64,000 nt of DNA from Virgifigura deserti (GTDB lineage: Bacteria; Pseudomonadota; Alphaproteobacteria; Dongiales; Dongiaceae). Made by a program: the position numbers and the translations under genes. Below the pieces are notes generated by a model that saw only the letters and a list, made by a program, of their open reading frames with translations, ran no database searches and was not told where the DNA came from. The stretch spans positions 372,001 to 436,000 of the forward strand of contig QOZR01000002.1 in assembly GCA_003576685.1 (NCBI GenBank), given 5' to 3'. Below are positions 43,750 to 58,129 of the stretch, piece after piece (positions within the stretch are counted from its first letter, which is position 1; the number at the start of each line of letters is the position of its first letter).

Positions 43750-44613
43750 TCAGGCTTCGACGAACAGATCCGTGTGCTGCTCGACCCGTTTGCGCATGGA
43801 CTCCCGCAACTTTTTCATGGCCCGCTGCTCGAGCTGCCGCACGCGCTCGCGCGTGATATGAAATTCGCGGCCGAGCTCATCGAGTGTCGCACCATCCTCG
43901 CACAGCCGGCGCTTGCTGAGAATGCCCCGCTCGCGCGGGCTGAGCTCATCGAGCGCTTCGGCCAGCCATTGCGAACGCCGCTCCGCGGCGCGAGTCGCGA
44001 TCACGATATCCTCGGGATTCGGCTGATTGTCGACGAGGAAATCCTGGAGTTCGCCATCGCTGGCGTCATTGATCGGCGCATTCAGCGACGTATCGCTCTT
44101 CGAGAGCTTGAGGCCCATCTCCTCGACCAGCGACGGCTTGACCTTGAGCTCCGCGGCGATCTTCGTGCGCCCTTCCTCGGAGAGTTCCTCCGTTGCCCAG
44201 GCGCCCTCGATCCGCGCGCGCAACCGCCGCAGATTGAAAAAGAGCAGTTTCTGCGACGGCGTGGTGCTGGTCCGCACGATTGACCAGTTGCGCAGGATAT
44301 AGTCCTGCATCGTGCAGCGGATCCACCACACGGCATAGGTCGAGAAGCGCACTTCACGTTCGGGCTCGAAACGGGCCGCGGCCAGCATCAGGCCGACATT
44401 GCCCTCCTGGATCAGGTCGCTCATCGGCAAGCCGTAGTTCCGAAAGCGCGCCGCGATGCTGACCACCAGCCGCATATAGGCGCGCACCAGCGCATGCAGC
44501 GAGCGCTGATCGCCCATTTCCCGCCACCGGCGCGCCAATTCGAGCTCCTGCTCTCGCGTCAGAAACGGCTCGTTCATCAGGGTGTTGATGAATTTCACGT
44601 TGCTCTTGGTCAT
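43750..44613 (-). CDS. rpoH: RNA polymerase sigma-32 family factor (RpoH type, probably RpoH2-like)
   Basis: 287 residues. Region 2 (LIQEGNVGLMLAAARFEPEREVRFSTYAVWWIRCTMQDYILRNWSIVRT) contains the RpoH box region QKLLFFNLRRLRARIEGA; region 4 has TLDELGREFHITRERVRQLEQRAMKKLR. Reads heat-shock/oxidative-stress type promoters. Many alphaproteobacteria carry a second RpoH placed under an ECF sigma factor; the EcfG-type promoter upstream fits that here. ATG at 44613 starts the conserved TKSNVKFINTLMN. Confidence 0.93.
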   Translation of the reverse strand: MTKSNVKFINTLMNEPFLTREQELELARRWREMGDQRSLHALVRAYMRLVVSIAARFRNYGLPMSDLIQEGNVGLMLAAARFEPEREVRFSTYAVWWIRCTMQDYILRNWSIVRTSTTPSQKLLFFNLRRLRARIEGAWATEELSEEGRTKIAAELKVKPSLVEEMGLKLSKSDTSLNAPINDASDGELQDFLVDNQPNPEDIVIATRAAERRSQWLAEALDELSPRERGILSKRRLCEDGATLDELGREFHITRERVRQLEQRAMKKLRESMRKRVEQHTDLFVEA

Positions 44614-44696
44614 CAGCGTACCTGCGACCTCTGGCTGCCTGCCGCCCCAACCCTGCCGACCGAAGCATCGCGGTTGGCGAAGCATATCGTCCTGTC

Positions 44697-44722
44697 AACG
44701 TTGGGCGCAGGCCGCTAGTTCC
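44697..44722 (-). promoter_or_regulatory. Predicted EcfG promoter of rpoH
   Basis: On the minus strand GGAAC (complement of 44718-44722), 17-bp spacer, CGTT (complement of 44697-44700). Exact consensus. About 77 nt upstream of the rpoH ATG and downstream of the convergently-read kinase stop, so it serves rpoH only. Confidence 0.8.
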
Positions 44723-44832
44723 AAGAAACTCCGCCAAATTGATTTCGGCGGACGGTCATCGCGAAGCATCTTTTCTTGGTGACGCGTGCGGTCCGCAGGT
44801 GGCAAGCCGATCGCGAACGGCGTCAGACACTT

Positions 44833-46560
44833 CTACGGTAACGTCGAAGCACCCCGCCGCCGCACCGGCCCGCCCCGATCCAGCGGGCTGTTGAACTGCA
44901 GAATGATGATAGTTCCCGGTGGGCCTTCGATGAGGAGGCGCCCGCGCAGTTGCAGCGCGAGCGCACGAATCAGCGTCATGCCGAGGCGCTCGTCCTCGGC
45001 TGCGACATTCGTTCCGGAAGTCGACCGCCCGACCCCGTCGTCGGCGATCCGCAGCGTCGCCCCGGACCGGTCCTGCTCGAGGGTGATCTCAATGCGGCCG
45101 GCGCGATCGTCGGGAAACGCATGCTTCAGGGAATTGGAGACCGCCTCGGTAATGACGAGTCCCAGCGGGATCGCGGTATCCGGCGTGAGATCCAGCGGCG
45201 GCATGTCGATGACGGCCCGAATCTTGGCCTCGTCCACGCCATGGATCCGCCAGAGCTGCGCGCAGAGTTCGGCAATAAAGGCATTCATGTCCACCGCCGC
45301 CAGGTTCTCGCCCTCATAGAGGTGCTTGTGAACCAGCGACAAAGTGCGGACGCGCATCTGCGTGGTATCGAGGGCCTTGCGCGCGGCCGGATCGACGACC
45401 CGTCTGGACTGCAGGTTGAGCAGGCTCGTGACCGTCTGCAGATTATTGTTCACCCGGTGGTGAATCTCCTTGAGAAGAACCTCCTTCTCCTTGATCGATC
45501 CTCGCAATTGCGCTTCCCGAGCCTGGATGCGTTCGGCCATGATGCTGATCGTCTCCGCAAGCTTTCGGAGCTCGGCGGGGCCGTTCGGGATGCGCGGACG
45601 CGCTGACAGATCACCTTGGATGAATGCTTCGGCCGTGTTCGACAGATGCCGGATCCAGCGCGCGATCAGGAACTCGCTGCTGAGCCAGGCGGCGACGATC
45701 GCCAGCATCCACATCAGCATGGGACCGGCAAGTTGGCTTCTGAACTGCTGAGCGACGCCGCTGAGCGCCCGCTTGTGCGGAACGCTGAACAGCACGACGG
45801 TATCGCCGCCCTCGATCTTGGCCAACCCATAGAGCCGCCTCAGGTCCGACCGATCTTCAGCCGCCAGCACCGGCGGCAGGGACGCGGCGGTCAACACCTC
45901 CTCAAGCCGTCCGGTTTCCGGCAGCAAGGCCGAGGCATCACCGATCACCGGATAGGAGGCCAGGATCGCGCCGTTGCGATCGAGCAGATGAACCACCCCG
46001 GCCTCCGGCATGCTGATGCGCTCCATGAGACGCCGCAGCCAGTCGATCGAAATGGTCGCCAGAATGGCTCCGGTAAACTCGCCGTTCTCGATAATCGGCA
46101 GCGCCGCCGGTAGAACCGGAACGCCGGACGTGTCATCGGTGACATATTCGCCGATGGTGTATTTGTTCGTGTCGCGAGCCTCCCGGAACCAACTACTGTC
46201 GGCGACGCTGGCGATGTCGGCCAAGGGGCCCGCACTGCAGAGGACATCACCTCGGCTATTGATCATCGCGAAGTCGCGGTACTCCGGAATTCTTTCGAGC
46301 AGACGACTCAAGGTCGCGCGGCAGGCCTCCGGCACGCTTGTACGGACGTCGGGAATCTGAGTCAGCGCGGTCAGGACGCGCCGCGTGCCGTCGAGCAGCT
46401 CCCTCTGGTACGCCGCCGCGACAAGGGCGAGGCGATGCGTGTTCGACTCGACCCGCTTGATCTCGCTTTCACGCGCCGACCAAGCCTCGTGCAGGCTGAA
46501 CACCGCGGCCGGCAGCATCGTCAACAGCAGGATGAGGGTAAGGCGCCAACGGAGAGACAT
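44833..46560 (-). CDS. HisKA_2 sensor histidine kinase, PhyK-like
   Basis: 575 residues. N-terminal helix at about 7-25, a large periplasmic sensor (about 30-270) of dCache type ([57 protein letters not shown]), a second helix near 280-298, HAMP-like segment, then HisKA_2 with [20 protein letters not shown] (H367/H368) and HATPase_c. This is the architecture of kinases that phosphorylate PhyR. It lies beside the GSR genes and 135 bp after the treY stop on the same strand, so it could be the last gene of the trehalose operon or have its own promoter. Confidence 0.9.
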   Translation of the reverse strand: MSLRWRLTLILLLTMLPAAVFSLHEAWSARESEIKRVESNTHRLALVAAAYQRELLDGTRRVLTALTQIPDVRTSVPEACRATLSRLLERIPEYRDFAMINSRGDVLCSAGPLADIASVADSSWFREARDTNKYTIGEYVTDDTSGVPVLPAALPIIENGEFTGAILATISIDWLRRLMERISMPEAGVVHLLDRNGAILASYPVIGDASALLPETGRLEEVLTAASLPPVLAAEDRSDLRRLYGLAKIEGGDTVVLFSVPHKRALSGVAQQFRSQLAGPMLMWMLAIVAAWLSSEFLIARWIRHLSNTAEAFIQGDLSARPRIPNGPAELRKLAETISIMAERIQAREAQLRGSIKEKEVLLKEIHHRVNNNLQTVTSLLNLQSRRVVDPAARKALDTTQMRVRTLSLVHKHLYEGENLAAVDMNAFIAELCAQLWRIHGVDEAKIRAVIDMPPLDLTPDTAIPLGLVITEAVSNSLKHAFPDDRAGRIEITLEQDRSGATLRIADDGVGRSTSGTNVAAEDERLGMTLIRALALQLRGRLLIEGPPGTIIILQFNSPLDRGGPVRRRGASTLP

Positions 46561-46695
46561 CAGGGGGCAGAACCGTATCGCGAGCAGCGTCCTTCCATGC
46601 GAGATACCGTGATGACCGGCATGGTACCGAAGCGGACTGAACGCTAACGACCTTGTGGTCAAAGCTCAAGTCGCGCACGGATCAGGCGGTCAGGG

Positions 46696-49635
46696 CTACG
46701 CGGTCGCGACGAGCACGGCAACCGGAAAGTTGGCGAAGAGGACTTCGGCCGGAAGCAAACTTTGTTCATCATTGGCGGAGGCGGTCAAACGCTCGCCCGT
46801 AAGAACGGCGCGGAGGTCGTGACCGTTCCACGGCGACGGACAGCCGACGGCGGTGTCGGCCCAATCGACGCATCCGGGTCGCAAACCGTCGGGCTCGCCC
46901 ATGAGCTTGGCCAACAGGCGAGGAACGGCGACGATGATGGTCGCGTCCGTCCCTTCCCGGGCGAAGGCGCAGATATGATCCGCCTGCGGCCCGGTAACGG
47001 TCAGGGGGCGGTAGCCGCCGCTTCGAAACAGCTCGGGATGGCCGTTCCGCAACTCCAGCAGCTTCCAGATCGCGTAGAGTTTCACGCGCCCGTCCGGCCA
47101 ATCGTCGACAAGCCGCGCCGCGTCCGCCGGCGATACGGCATCACGAGGGAAGCCCTGCCGCAGCCGATTCAGCGCTTCGACGCGCCGATCATAATCGACC
47201 GGCCTGCGATTGTCGGGATCGACCAGACTGAGATCCCACATTTCGCAACCCTGATAGACATCGGGAACGCCGGGCAAGGTCAGCTTGAGGACCGCCTGGG
47301 ATAGGCTGTTCAGCATGCCCAGAACGGCCACCCGTCGCTGGAAGGGAACGAAGTCGGCGAGGAACGGATTGGGCCGCGAGACATCCAGGACCTGCTGGAG
47401 AAACCCGCTGGCCGCGTCCTCATAAGCCGCATTCGGATTTCCCCAGCTCGAATTCTGCTTCGCCTCGCGCACCGCCTTGATCATGTAGGCCGTGCAGCGG
47501 TCGCAGAACTGCCGAACCACGTCCGGGCCCGCGGCTTCGAGGTCGAGCAGCTCCACGGGCCAGGCGCCGAGGAGCGTCTGGTAGATCAGATACTCGTCGT
47601 TGGCCGTCGGTTCCGGCTGTCCATCGGCGTCGCGCTTCAGTCGACGGTTCAATCGCGCCCAGCGCCGCACATGCCGTCCCCATTCCTGCGGAATCTCCGA
47701 CAGCAGATCGATCCGGGTGCGGACATCCTCGCCGCGCTTGGTATCGTGCGTCGCGGTCGCCAGCATGTTCGTCGGCCAGCGGCGCGCGCGTTCCTGATTG
47801 AGATGATGGAAGGCGGAGACGGACACGCCGAAGCGGCGCGGATCGCCGCCGACCTCGTTCAGGGAGATGAGCCGGTTGTAGCGATAGAAGCTCGTGTCCT
47901 CGAGCCCCTTCGCCATCACCGGGCCGGTATATTGCTGAAACTTCATCGCGAATCGAATCACGACCCGCCGCTTATGGCCGCTTCTCGGCGCGCGGACGAG
48001 GTCCGTGGTCAGGGCGTCGTGAACGAAGTCGAAGATGCTACGGTCCGGAATCGCGCTGCGCTTGCGCGCCTGCCCGACTGCCCAATCGATGTCGCGGCGA
48101 TCCTCCGGACCGGCACCGCGGGCTGTGACATAGGTCCGGTAGACCGGGAAGCAGGCCACGACCTCCCTCAAGGCCTCCCGCAGGCTGCTCAAGGTGAAAT
48201 CGCGCGTCCGCCAATTGCCTTCGGCAATGCGATCGAGCTCGGTCGCCAGAACAGTCAGCTCGCTGGCCAGGATATAGGCCATCACCTGCTTCTTGCAGGC
48301 ATAGAGAATCTCGTCGAAGACGGCGTGCTCACGAATGAACCGCCGATAGATGCGATCCAGAGGCCGTTCGCCCGCAGGGTCGACGAAGAGCCCGTTCACC
48401 AGATTCGTGAACTCGTAGCCGGTGGTGCCGGCGATCGGCCAATCCTCGCGAAGCCGCTCATGCTGCGCGAGGATCTTCTCGACGACCAGATAGAGGGGAG
48501 AATCGCCCGACGCGTCCCCCGATGCGCTGCCCCGAAGCGCGCGATACTGCGCCTGCAATCGCCGGCAATAGTCCTGCGGATCGTAGAGCCCGTCGATATG
48601 GTCGATCCGCAGGCCATGAATCTTGTTCTCCGCGATCAGACGGAAGATCAAGCGGTGCGTCCGGTCGAACAGTTCCGGAAGCTCCATGCGCAGGCCCGCC
48701 AGATCATTGATATCGAAGAACCGCCGATAGTTGATCTCGTCCGCCGCAACCCGCCAGAAGGCGAGCCGGTAAGCCTGCGCCTCCAGCAAACGATGCAGTG
48801 GATCGAAGCTGCGGGGCTCGCCGGGCGTGCCCTCGAAGATCTGCAGCGATCGCCCGATCGCTGACGCTACTTCTGGACTGCCGGCATTGAGGTCCGCCAG
48901 TGCCTGCTTCAGCTCGGCAGCGCGCTGCCGCTGGGCCGGGCGGTGGCGCAGCGGCACGTCGCCGGTGCGCAGCTTGCGGAACTCCGTCGCAAGCCGCCGA
49001 AGCTCGGCGAGTCCATCATCATTCGCCTGCTGCTGCCGGTCGATAGCTTCGAGGCCCGCATTCAGGATTCGCGCATATTGCCTCGGCGCGATCGGAAAGC
49101 GGTGTTCGTGATACCAGACGCTGAAGCTGCCCTGCGTCGCATCGAACCTGAGTTGCAGATCGCCCTGCTCCAGCACCTCGCCGTAGTGATTGCCGAGAAC
49201 GGGCAACAGCACCTTGCCGCCGAGCTCCTGCTTGGTCGGCTGCCAATCAATGTCGAAATGCTGCGCATAGGGCGAGGACGGCCCCCACTCCAGCAGGTCG
49301 AGCCACCATTCGTTGTCCGCCTGTCCGATCCCCATATGGTTCGGGACGAAGTCGACGATCTGCCCCATGCGGTGCCGATGCAGACTCGCGACGAGCGCCT
49401 CGAAATCCTCGGCGCTGCCGACCTCGGGGTTGAGGGCGTTGTGATCGATGATGTCGTAGCCATGCGTGCTGCCCGCCCGCGCCTTCAGATAGGGAGAGCC
49501 GTAGATGTGGCTAATGCCCAAGGCGTACAGATAGGGAACGAGCCGTTCCGCATCCTTGAAGGTGAAGCCGCTGTTGAACTGCAGGCGATAGGTGGCGATC
49601 GGACTCGCTGGGGGTCGCACCGACCTGTCCGTCAT
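46696..49635 (-). CDS. treY: Maltooligosyl trehalose synthase TreY
   Basis: 979 residues, GH13. Intramolecularly rearranges the reducing end of malto-oligosaccharides to a trehalose linkage. Catalytic regions: GLRIDHIDGLYDP (nucleophile Asp), VVEKILAQHE (acid/base Glu) and ATHDTKRGEDVR (third Asp). The N-terminal ATYRLQFNSGFTFKDAERLVPYL and SHIYGSPYLKARAGSTHGYDI are typical TreY. Works with TreZ. Overlaps malQ by ATGA; last enzyme of the operon. Confidence 0.97.
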   Translation of the reverse strand: MTDRSVRPPASPIATYRLQFNSGFTFKDAERLVPYLYALGISHIYGSPYLKARAGSTHGYDIIDHNALNPEVGSAEDFEALVASLHRHRMGQIVDFVPNHMGIGQADNEWWLDLLEWGPSSPYAQHFDIDWQPTKQELGGKVLLPVLGNHYGEVLEQGDLQLRFDATQGSFSVWYHEHRFPIAPRQYARILNAGLEAIDRQQQANDDGLAELRRLATEFRKLRTGDVPLRHRPAQRQRAAELKQALADLNAGSPEVASAIGRSLQIFEGTPGEPRSFDPLHRLLEAQAYRLAFWRVAADEINYRRFFDINDLAGLRMELPELFDRTHRLIFRLIAENKIHGLRIDHIDGLYDPQDYCRRLQAQYRALRGSASGDASGDSPLYLVVEKILAQHERLREDWPIAGTTGYEFTNLVNGLFVDPAGERPLDRIYRRFIREHAVFDEILYACKKQVMAYILASELTVLATELDRIAEGNWRTRDFTLSSLREALREVVACFPVYRTYVTARGAGPEDRRDIDWAVGQARKRSAIPDRSIFDFVHDALTTDLVRAPRSGHKRRVVIRFAMKFQQYTGPVMAKGLEDTSFYRYNRLISLNEVGGDPRRFGVSVSAFHHLNQERARRWPTNMLATATHDTKRGEDVRTRIDLLSEIPQEWGRHVRRWARLNRRLKRDADGQPEPTANDEYLIYQTLLGAWPVELLDLEAAGPDVVRQFCDRCTAYMIKAVREAKQNSSWGNPNAAYEDAASGFLQQVLDVSRPNPFLADFVPFQRRVAVLGMLNSLSQAVLKLTLPGVPDVYQGCEMWDLSLVDPDNRRPVDYDRRVEALNRLRQGFPRDAVSPADAARLVDDWPDGRVKLYAIWKLLELRNGHPELFRSGGYRPLTVTGPQADHICAFAREGTDATIIVAVPRLLAKLMGEPDGLRPGCVDWADTAVGCPSPWNGHDLRAVLTGERLTASANDEQSLLPAEVLFANFPVAVLVATA

Positions 49636-51878
49636 GACGCTCCCTGTCCCGCCGCTTGACCCGCTCTTGGCGCAGGCCGCAGATCACGGATCGTCGCCGT
49701 GAGAGCCCGGACCCGCGGATCGGCCGCCAGTTCGTCGATGCCCAGCGGCAGCTTGCGCCGCCAGTTGGGATGTTCGTCCGTGGTTCCCGGCAGATTCGGC
49801 TGCTCCTCCTCGCCGAGGACATCCTCCAAGGTGACCATCAGGAGCTTCGACGGCGTGCGCGCCAGATAGCGATAGGCCGCTTGCACGAGCCGCTCGGAAG
49901 GCGGCCGGTCGAGCTCGTCCTCTGGACTTTCGCCGGCCGGAAGAAGCCCTTGGCGGCGAAGCGCGTCGAGCAGGCATCGGCGATCCCTGTCACGCGCCCG
50001 CTGCGCGTCGCGCCGCGCATCGTCGGACGGGAAGAGGTCGAGCCTCGCCCGGAGGTCGATATCGCGGCCACGCCAGTAGCCCGGCAGTGTCGGCAGATCG
50101 TGCGTCGTCACGCCGACCAGGGCGAGTGGCGGGTAGGCCTCCGGTAGCAGGAAGTCACCGTCACCGGTCTGCTCGAAATAGAGCAGGCGATAAGAGAGGA
50201 TCCCGTAGCCGTGGAGGCGGTCGACCAGCCCTTCCGGCACGGTGCCCAGATCCTCGCCGATGACCAGACACCGGCTGCGTTGGCTCTCGAGCGCGAGGAC
50301 GGCGAGCATGTCGGCCAGAGGATAGTTGACATAGCCTCCCTCCGTCGGCGAGGCGCCATGAGGCACCCAGAAGAGGCGCATGAGGCCGAGGATGTGATCG
50401 ATCCGCAGCGCTCCGGTGTGGCGCATGTTCGCGCGCAGCACCTCGATCAGCGGGCGATAGGCGTTCTCCCGCAATGCGCGCGGAGTCATCGGCGGCAAGC
50501 CCCAATCCTGTCCCTTCGTGTTGAAGAGGTCCGGCGGCGCACCGATCGCGGTGCCTCTGGCGAAGAGCCGCTGCTGGGCCCAGAACTCGGCCCCGTCGGA
50601 ATCCACCCCGAGCGCGAGATCGCGGTAGAGGCCGATCTGCATGCCGAGCTGCGTGCATCGATCGCCGACGGCCTGCAGCTGAAGGTCCGCCTGCCACTGA
50701 AGATACTGGAAGAACTCGATGCGCTCCCGCTGTTCCGCGGCGAAAGCAGCAACCTCCGGCGAGGCCGGGTCGTGATAAGGCACCGGCCAATCCCGCCAGC
50801 TATGAACGCCGGAGCCCGTGCGCCGGAAGTGCTCCGACAGGGCCTCGAACAGGGAGAAGGTTTCGAGCGCCTGCCCCTCGCGTGCCTGGAACGCGTGGAA
50901 CGCCGCCGCGCGATTTGTGTCGCCCTTGGCCGTGCCGCCCTCGGCGAGGTGAGTGGTTCGGAACGAGCGGTAGAGTTCTTCAAGAACGGGCAGCTTCGCG
51001 CCCGAGACGCCGGGATAGTCGACGAGCGCGGCCGCGCGGAGTTCCTCGAACCGCCCGCTCTCCCGCATGCGATCGATCGCCGTCCGCGCGGCGGGGCACG
51101 CATCGAGGTCGGGAACAGCCTCGACATCGATATAGAGGACGTTGAGGAACAGACGGCTCGCCGGAGAATAGGGGCTGATGCGATTCGGATTCTCAATGAA
51201 AAGGGCATGCAGCGGATTGACGCCGATCACGCCGACGCCGAGCGGCGCCAGCGCTTCGGCCAGATGCCGCAGATCTGTGAAATCGCCGATGCCCCAGTTC
51301 CGCTCGGACCGCAGGCCGTAAAGTTGGATCGCGACGCCCCACATCCTGCCCTCGCCCTCGAGCGCAGGCGGCCAATAGCATCGCGGCGGCGCAACGATCA
51401 GGACCGTAGACGCCTCGGCGGCACCGCTGAGGCGCAGCCGGTGATAGCCGGCGGGAAGGCTCAAGGGCAGCCGCATGCTGCGGCGTTCCAGGACGCGACC
51501 GTCGATCCTGCGGGATGCCTCGCATGGCAGGTCACCGGGCTCGACGGCGCCGCGATGACTGCGCCCGACTTCCTCTTCGACGGTCCAGGACAGGGAGTGG
51601 CCCGATCGATCCGCATCCAGGACGACGGGAACGGGTGGGAGAGGCTCGCCCTCGGCGGCGATCAGCACAGGTTCCAGCGGTCGTCGCCAAGGTACCTCGT
51701 CGACGGCTTGGATGGCGGCGGCGATTGCCGTGTCGCTCTCGGCCGCGAAGCCCATGGCGGATAGCAGGGTGCGTTTGCTCTCTGCCGAGATCCGCCGCGG
51801 CCGGCCATGACCGTCGCGGTACTGGTCCCCGATACCGAGGCGCTGAGCCAGCCGGTCGAGCGCCGTCTCCGTCGTCAT
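49632..51878 (-). CDS. malQ: 4-alpha-glucanotransferase (amylomaltase)
   Basis: 748 residues, GH77. Transfers maltosyl units between alpha-1,4 glucans, supplying chains of the length TreY needs or recycling short ones. Catalytic regions: ALRIDHILGLMRLFWVP, VIGEDLGTVPEG and TTHDLPTLPGYWRGRD. Has the longer N-terminal beta domain typical of the bacterial MalQ of this operon type. Overlaps treZ and treY by ATGA on either side. Confidence 0.96.
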   Translation of the reverse strand: MTTETALDRLAQRLGIGDQYRDGHGRPRRISAESKRTLLSAMGFAAESDTAIAAAIQAVDEVPWRRPLEPVLIAAEGEPLPPVPVVLDADRSGHSLSWTVEEEVGRSHRGAVEPGDLPCEASRRIDGRVLERRSMRLPLSLPAGYHRLRLSGAAEASTVLIVAPPRCYWPPALEGEGRMWGVAIQLYGLRSERNWGIGDFTDLRHLAEALAPLGVGVIGVNPLHALFIENPNRISPYSPASRLFLNVLYIDVEAVPDLDACPAARTAIDRMRESGRFEELRAAALVDYPGVSGAKLPVLEELYRSFRTTHLAEGGTAKGDTNRAAAFHAFQAREGQALETFSLFEALSEHFRRTGSGVHSWRDWPVPYHDPASPEVAAFAAEQRERIEFFQYLQWQADLQLQAVGDRCTQLGMQIGLYRDLALGVDSDGAEFWAQQRLFARGTAIGAPPDLFNTKGQDWGLPPMTPRALRENAYRPLIEVLRANMRHTGALRIDHILGLMRLFWVPHGASPTEGGYVNYPLADMLAVLALESQRSRCLVIGEDLGTVPEGLVDRLHGYGILSYRLLYFEQTGDGDFLLPEAYPPLALVGVTTHDLPTLPGYWRGRDIDLRARLDLFPSDDARRDAQRARDRDRRCLLDALRRQGLLPAGESPEDELDRPPSERLVQAAYRYLARTPSKLLMVTLEDVLGEEEQPNLPGTTDEHPNWRRKLPLGIDELAADPRVRALTATIRDLRPAPRAGQAAGQGAS

Positions 51879-53730
51879 CCGGCGGCCCGCACCTGATCAT
51901 CGGCGAGGAACCACGCCACCGACCAAGGCGGCAGCCCCCCCTTCGCGACCCCTGCCGGATCTTGCTCGTCAGTGGCGAACAGCAGCCTGCCTGGAGGGGA
52001 GCGCGGCGGGGCGGAGGCACCCTCAGCGCCCATATTCGCGACGAGACCCAGGCGCGCCTTGTCGCCGAGCCGCCACTCGACGAGAAGACCGCGATCCCCG
52101 AACGTCTCGAACCGACCCGAATCGCCGCCGATCCCCTTCAGCCGCGGCACGATCTCGTCATGCCGCAGCCGGAGCAGACGGCGATAGAGTTGCAGCCGCT
52201 CACGATGGGGCGACGATTCCCTGTCGGCCCAGGTCAGGATCGAGGCGCGAAACGTTTCCAGCGCGTTCGGGTCGGGGATTCGCTCGCGCACCTCGGGGTC
52301 GGAGAAATGCGGAAAGCGTGCAAACTCGTTCCGCCGCCCCTCGCGAACGAGCCGTCCCAGTTCCGGCTCGAAGTCGCAGAAGAAGTAGAAAGGCTCCTTC
52401 GCCCCCCACTCCTCGCCCATGAAGAGTAGCGGCGGCGCGGGTGCGAGAAGCAGGATGGCCGCTGCCGCATCGACCGCCTCCGACGGCGCGAGCGCGCCGA
52501 TCCGCTCGCCGAAGGCCCGGTTGCCGATCTGGTCATGGTTCTGCAGGAAGGCGACGAATGCCGTCGGCGGAAGATGGCCGCTAGGCTCGCCGCGCGGCGC
52601 ATTGTCGTGATAGGGCGAAACCTCTCCCTGGAAGACGAAACCTTCCGTCAGTGCCCGGCCAAGCTGCTCGATCGGTTGCTCGGTGTAATCCGCGTAGTAG
52701 CCGCCCCGCTCGTCCGTCACAAGCACGTGATAGACGTGATGAATGTCGTCGTCCCACTGGGCGGTGTAGTGGCGCGGCTGGCCGTCCGCCCCTCGCTCAA
52801 GGCGGTGCGCGTCGTTCTTCGCGTTCTCGAGCACGAGATGGACCGGCCGGCGATCCCCGATGGCCGCGCGCACGGTCTCCGCCAGCTCGCTCAGGATATC
52901 GGGATCGCTGTCGTCGATGATCCGGTCAACGGCATCGAACCGCAGCCCGTCGAAATTGAACTCCTCGATCCAGTAGAGGGCATTGTGAATGAAGAAATCG
53001 CGGACCGGACGGCTGTCGGTCCCATCGAAATTGATCGCCGCACCCCACGGCGTGTGGTGGCGCTCGGTAAAGAACTGGCGCGCATACTGGTTGAGGTAGT
53101 TTCCTTCCGGGCCAAAATGATTGTAGACGACGTCGAGGAACACGCTCAGCTCGCGCTGATGGGCGAGTTGCACAAATCGCTTCAAATCCTCCGGGCGGCC
53201 GTAACGTCGCTCCGGCGCGAACGGATAAACACCGTCATACCCCCAATTGCGGGCACCGGGCGCTTCCGAGAGCGGCATCAGCTCGATCGCGGTCACGCCC
53301 AGATCGACCAGATGATCGAGATGCTGCGCTAGACCGTCATAGGTCCCCTGTTCGGTGAACGTGCCGACATGAAGCTCGTAAAGGACGGTTTCTTCCCACG
53401 GGCGGCCGCGCCAAGAGTCGTCTTGCCAGTCGAAGGCGGCGGGGTCGATCACCTCGCTGGGACCATGGATATCGTCCGGTTGAAAGCGCGAGGCCGGGTC
53501 CGGGACCTTGGCGCCACCATCGATCCGATAGCAGTAGCGCGTCCCTGGCCCCGCCTCGGGACTCCGGAACTCGCACCATCCGTCGGCCTGCAGATTCATC
53601 GGCTCGGTACGGGACAGGCCCTGTCCTTCGAGGCAGAGCTCCACGCGCTCGGCCGATGGCGCCCAGAGACGGAACCGAACACCGCCCTCGGCGAGGAGTT
53701 CGGCACCGAACGGCATGATGTGAGCGCGCT

Positions 53731-53734
<4 letters not shown>
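51875..53734 (-). CDS. treZ: Malto-oligosyltrehalose trehalohydrolase TreZ
   Basis: 619 residues, GH13 with an N-terminal CBM48 (VRFRLWAPSAERVELCLEGQ). Cleaves the trehalose unit from maltooligosyl trehalose made by TreY. Catalytic regions: GLRFDAVDRI, VLENAKND and FLQNHDQIGNRAFGER. ATG at 53734 overlaps the glgX stop by ATGA and starts the conserved region; the longer frame upstream lies inside glgX. Confidence 0.96.
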
Positions 53735-55884
<2,150 letters not shown>

Positions 55885-55912
55885 GACGTTCACCGGATCC
55901 CTCTCCTCGACA

Positions 55913-58123
<2,211 letters not shown>

Positions 58124-58129
58124 GATTGT

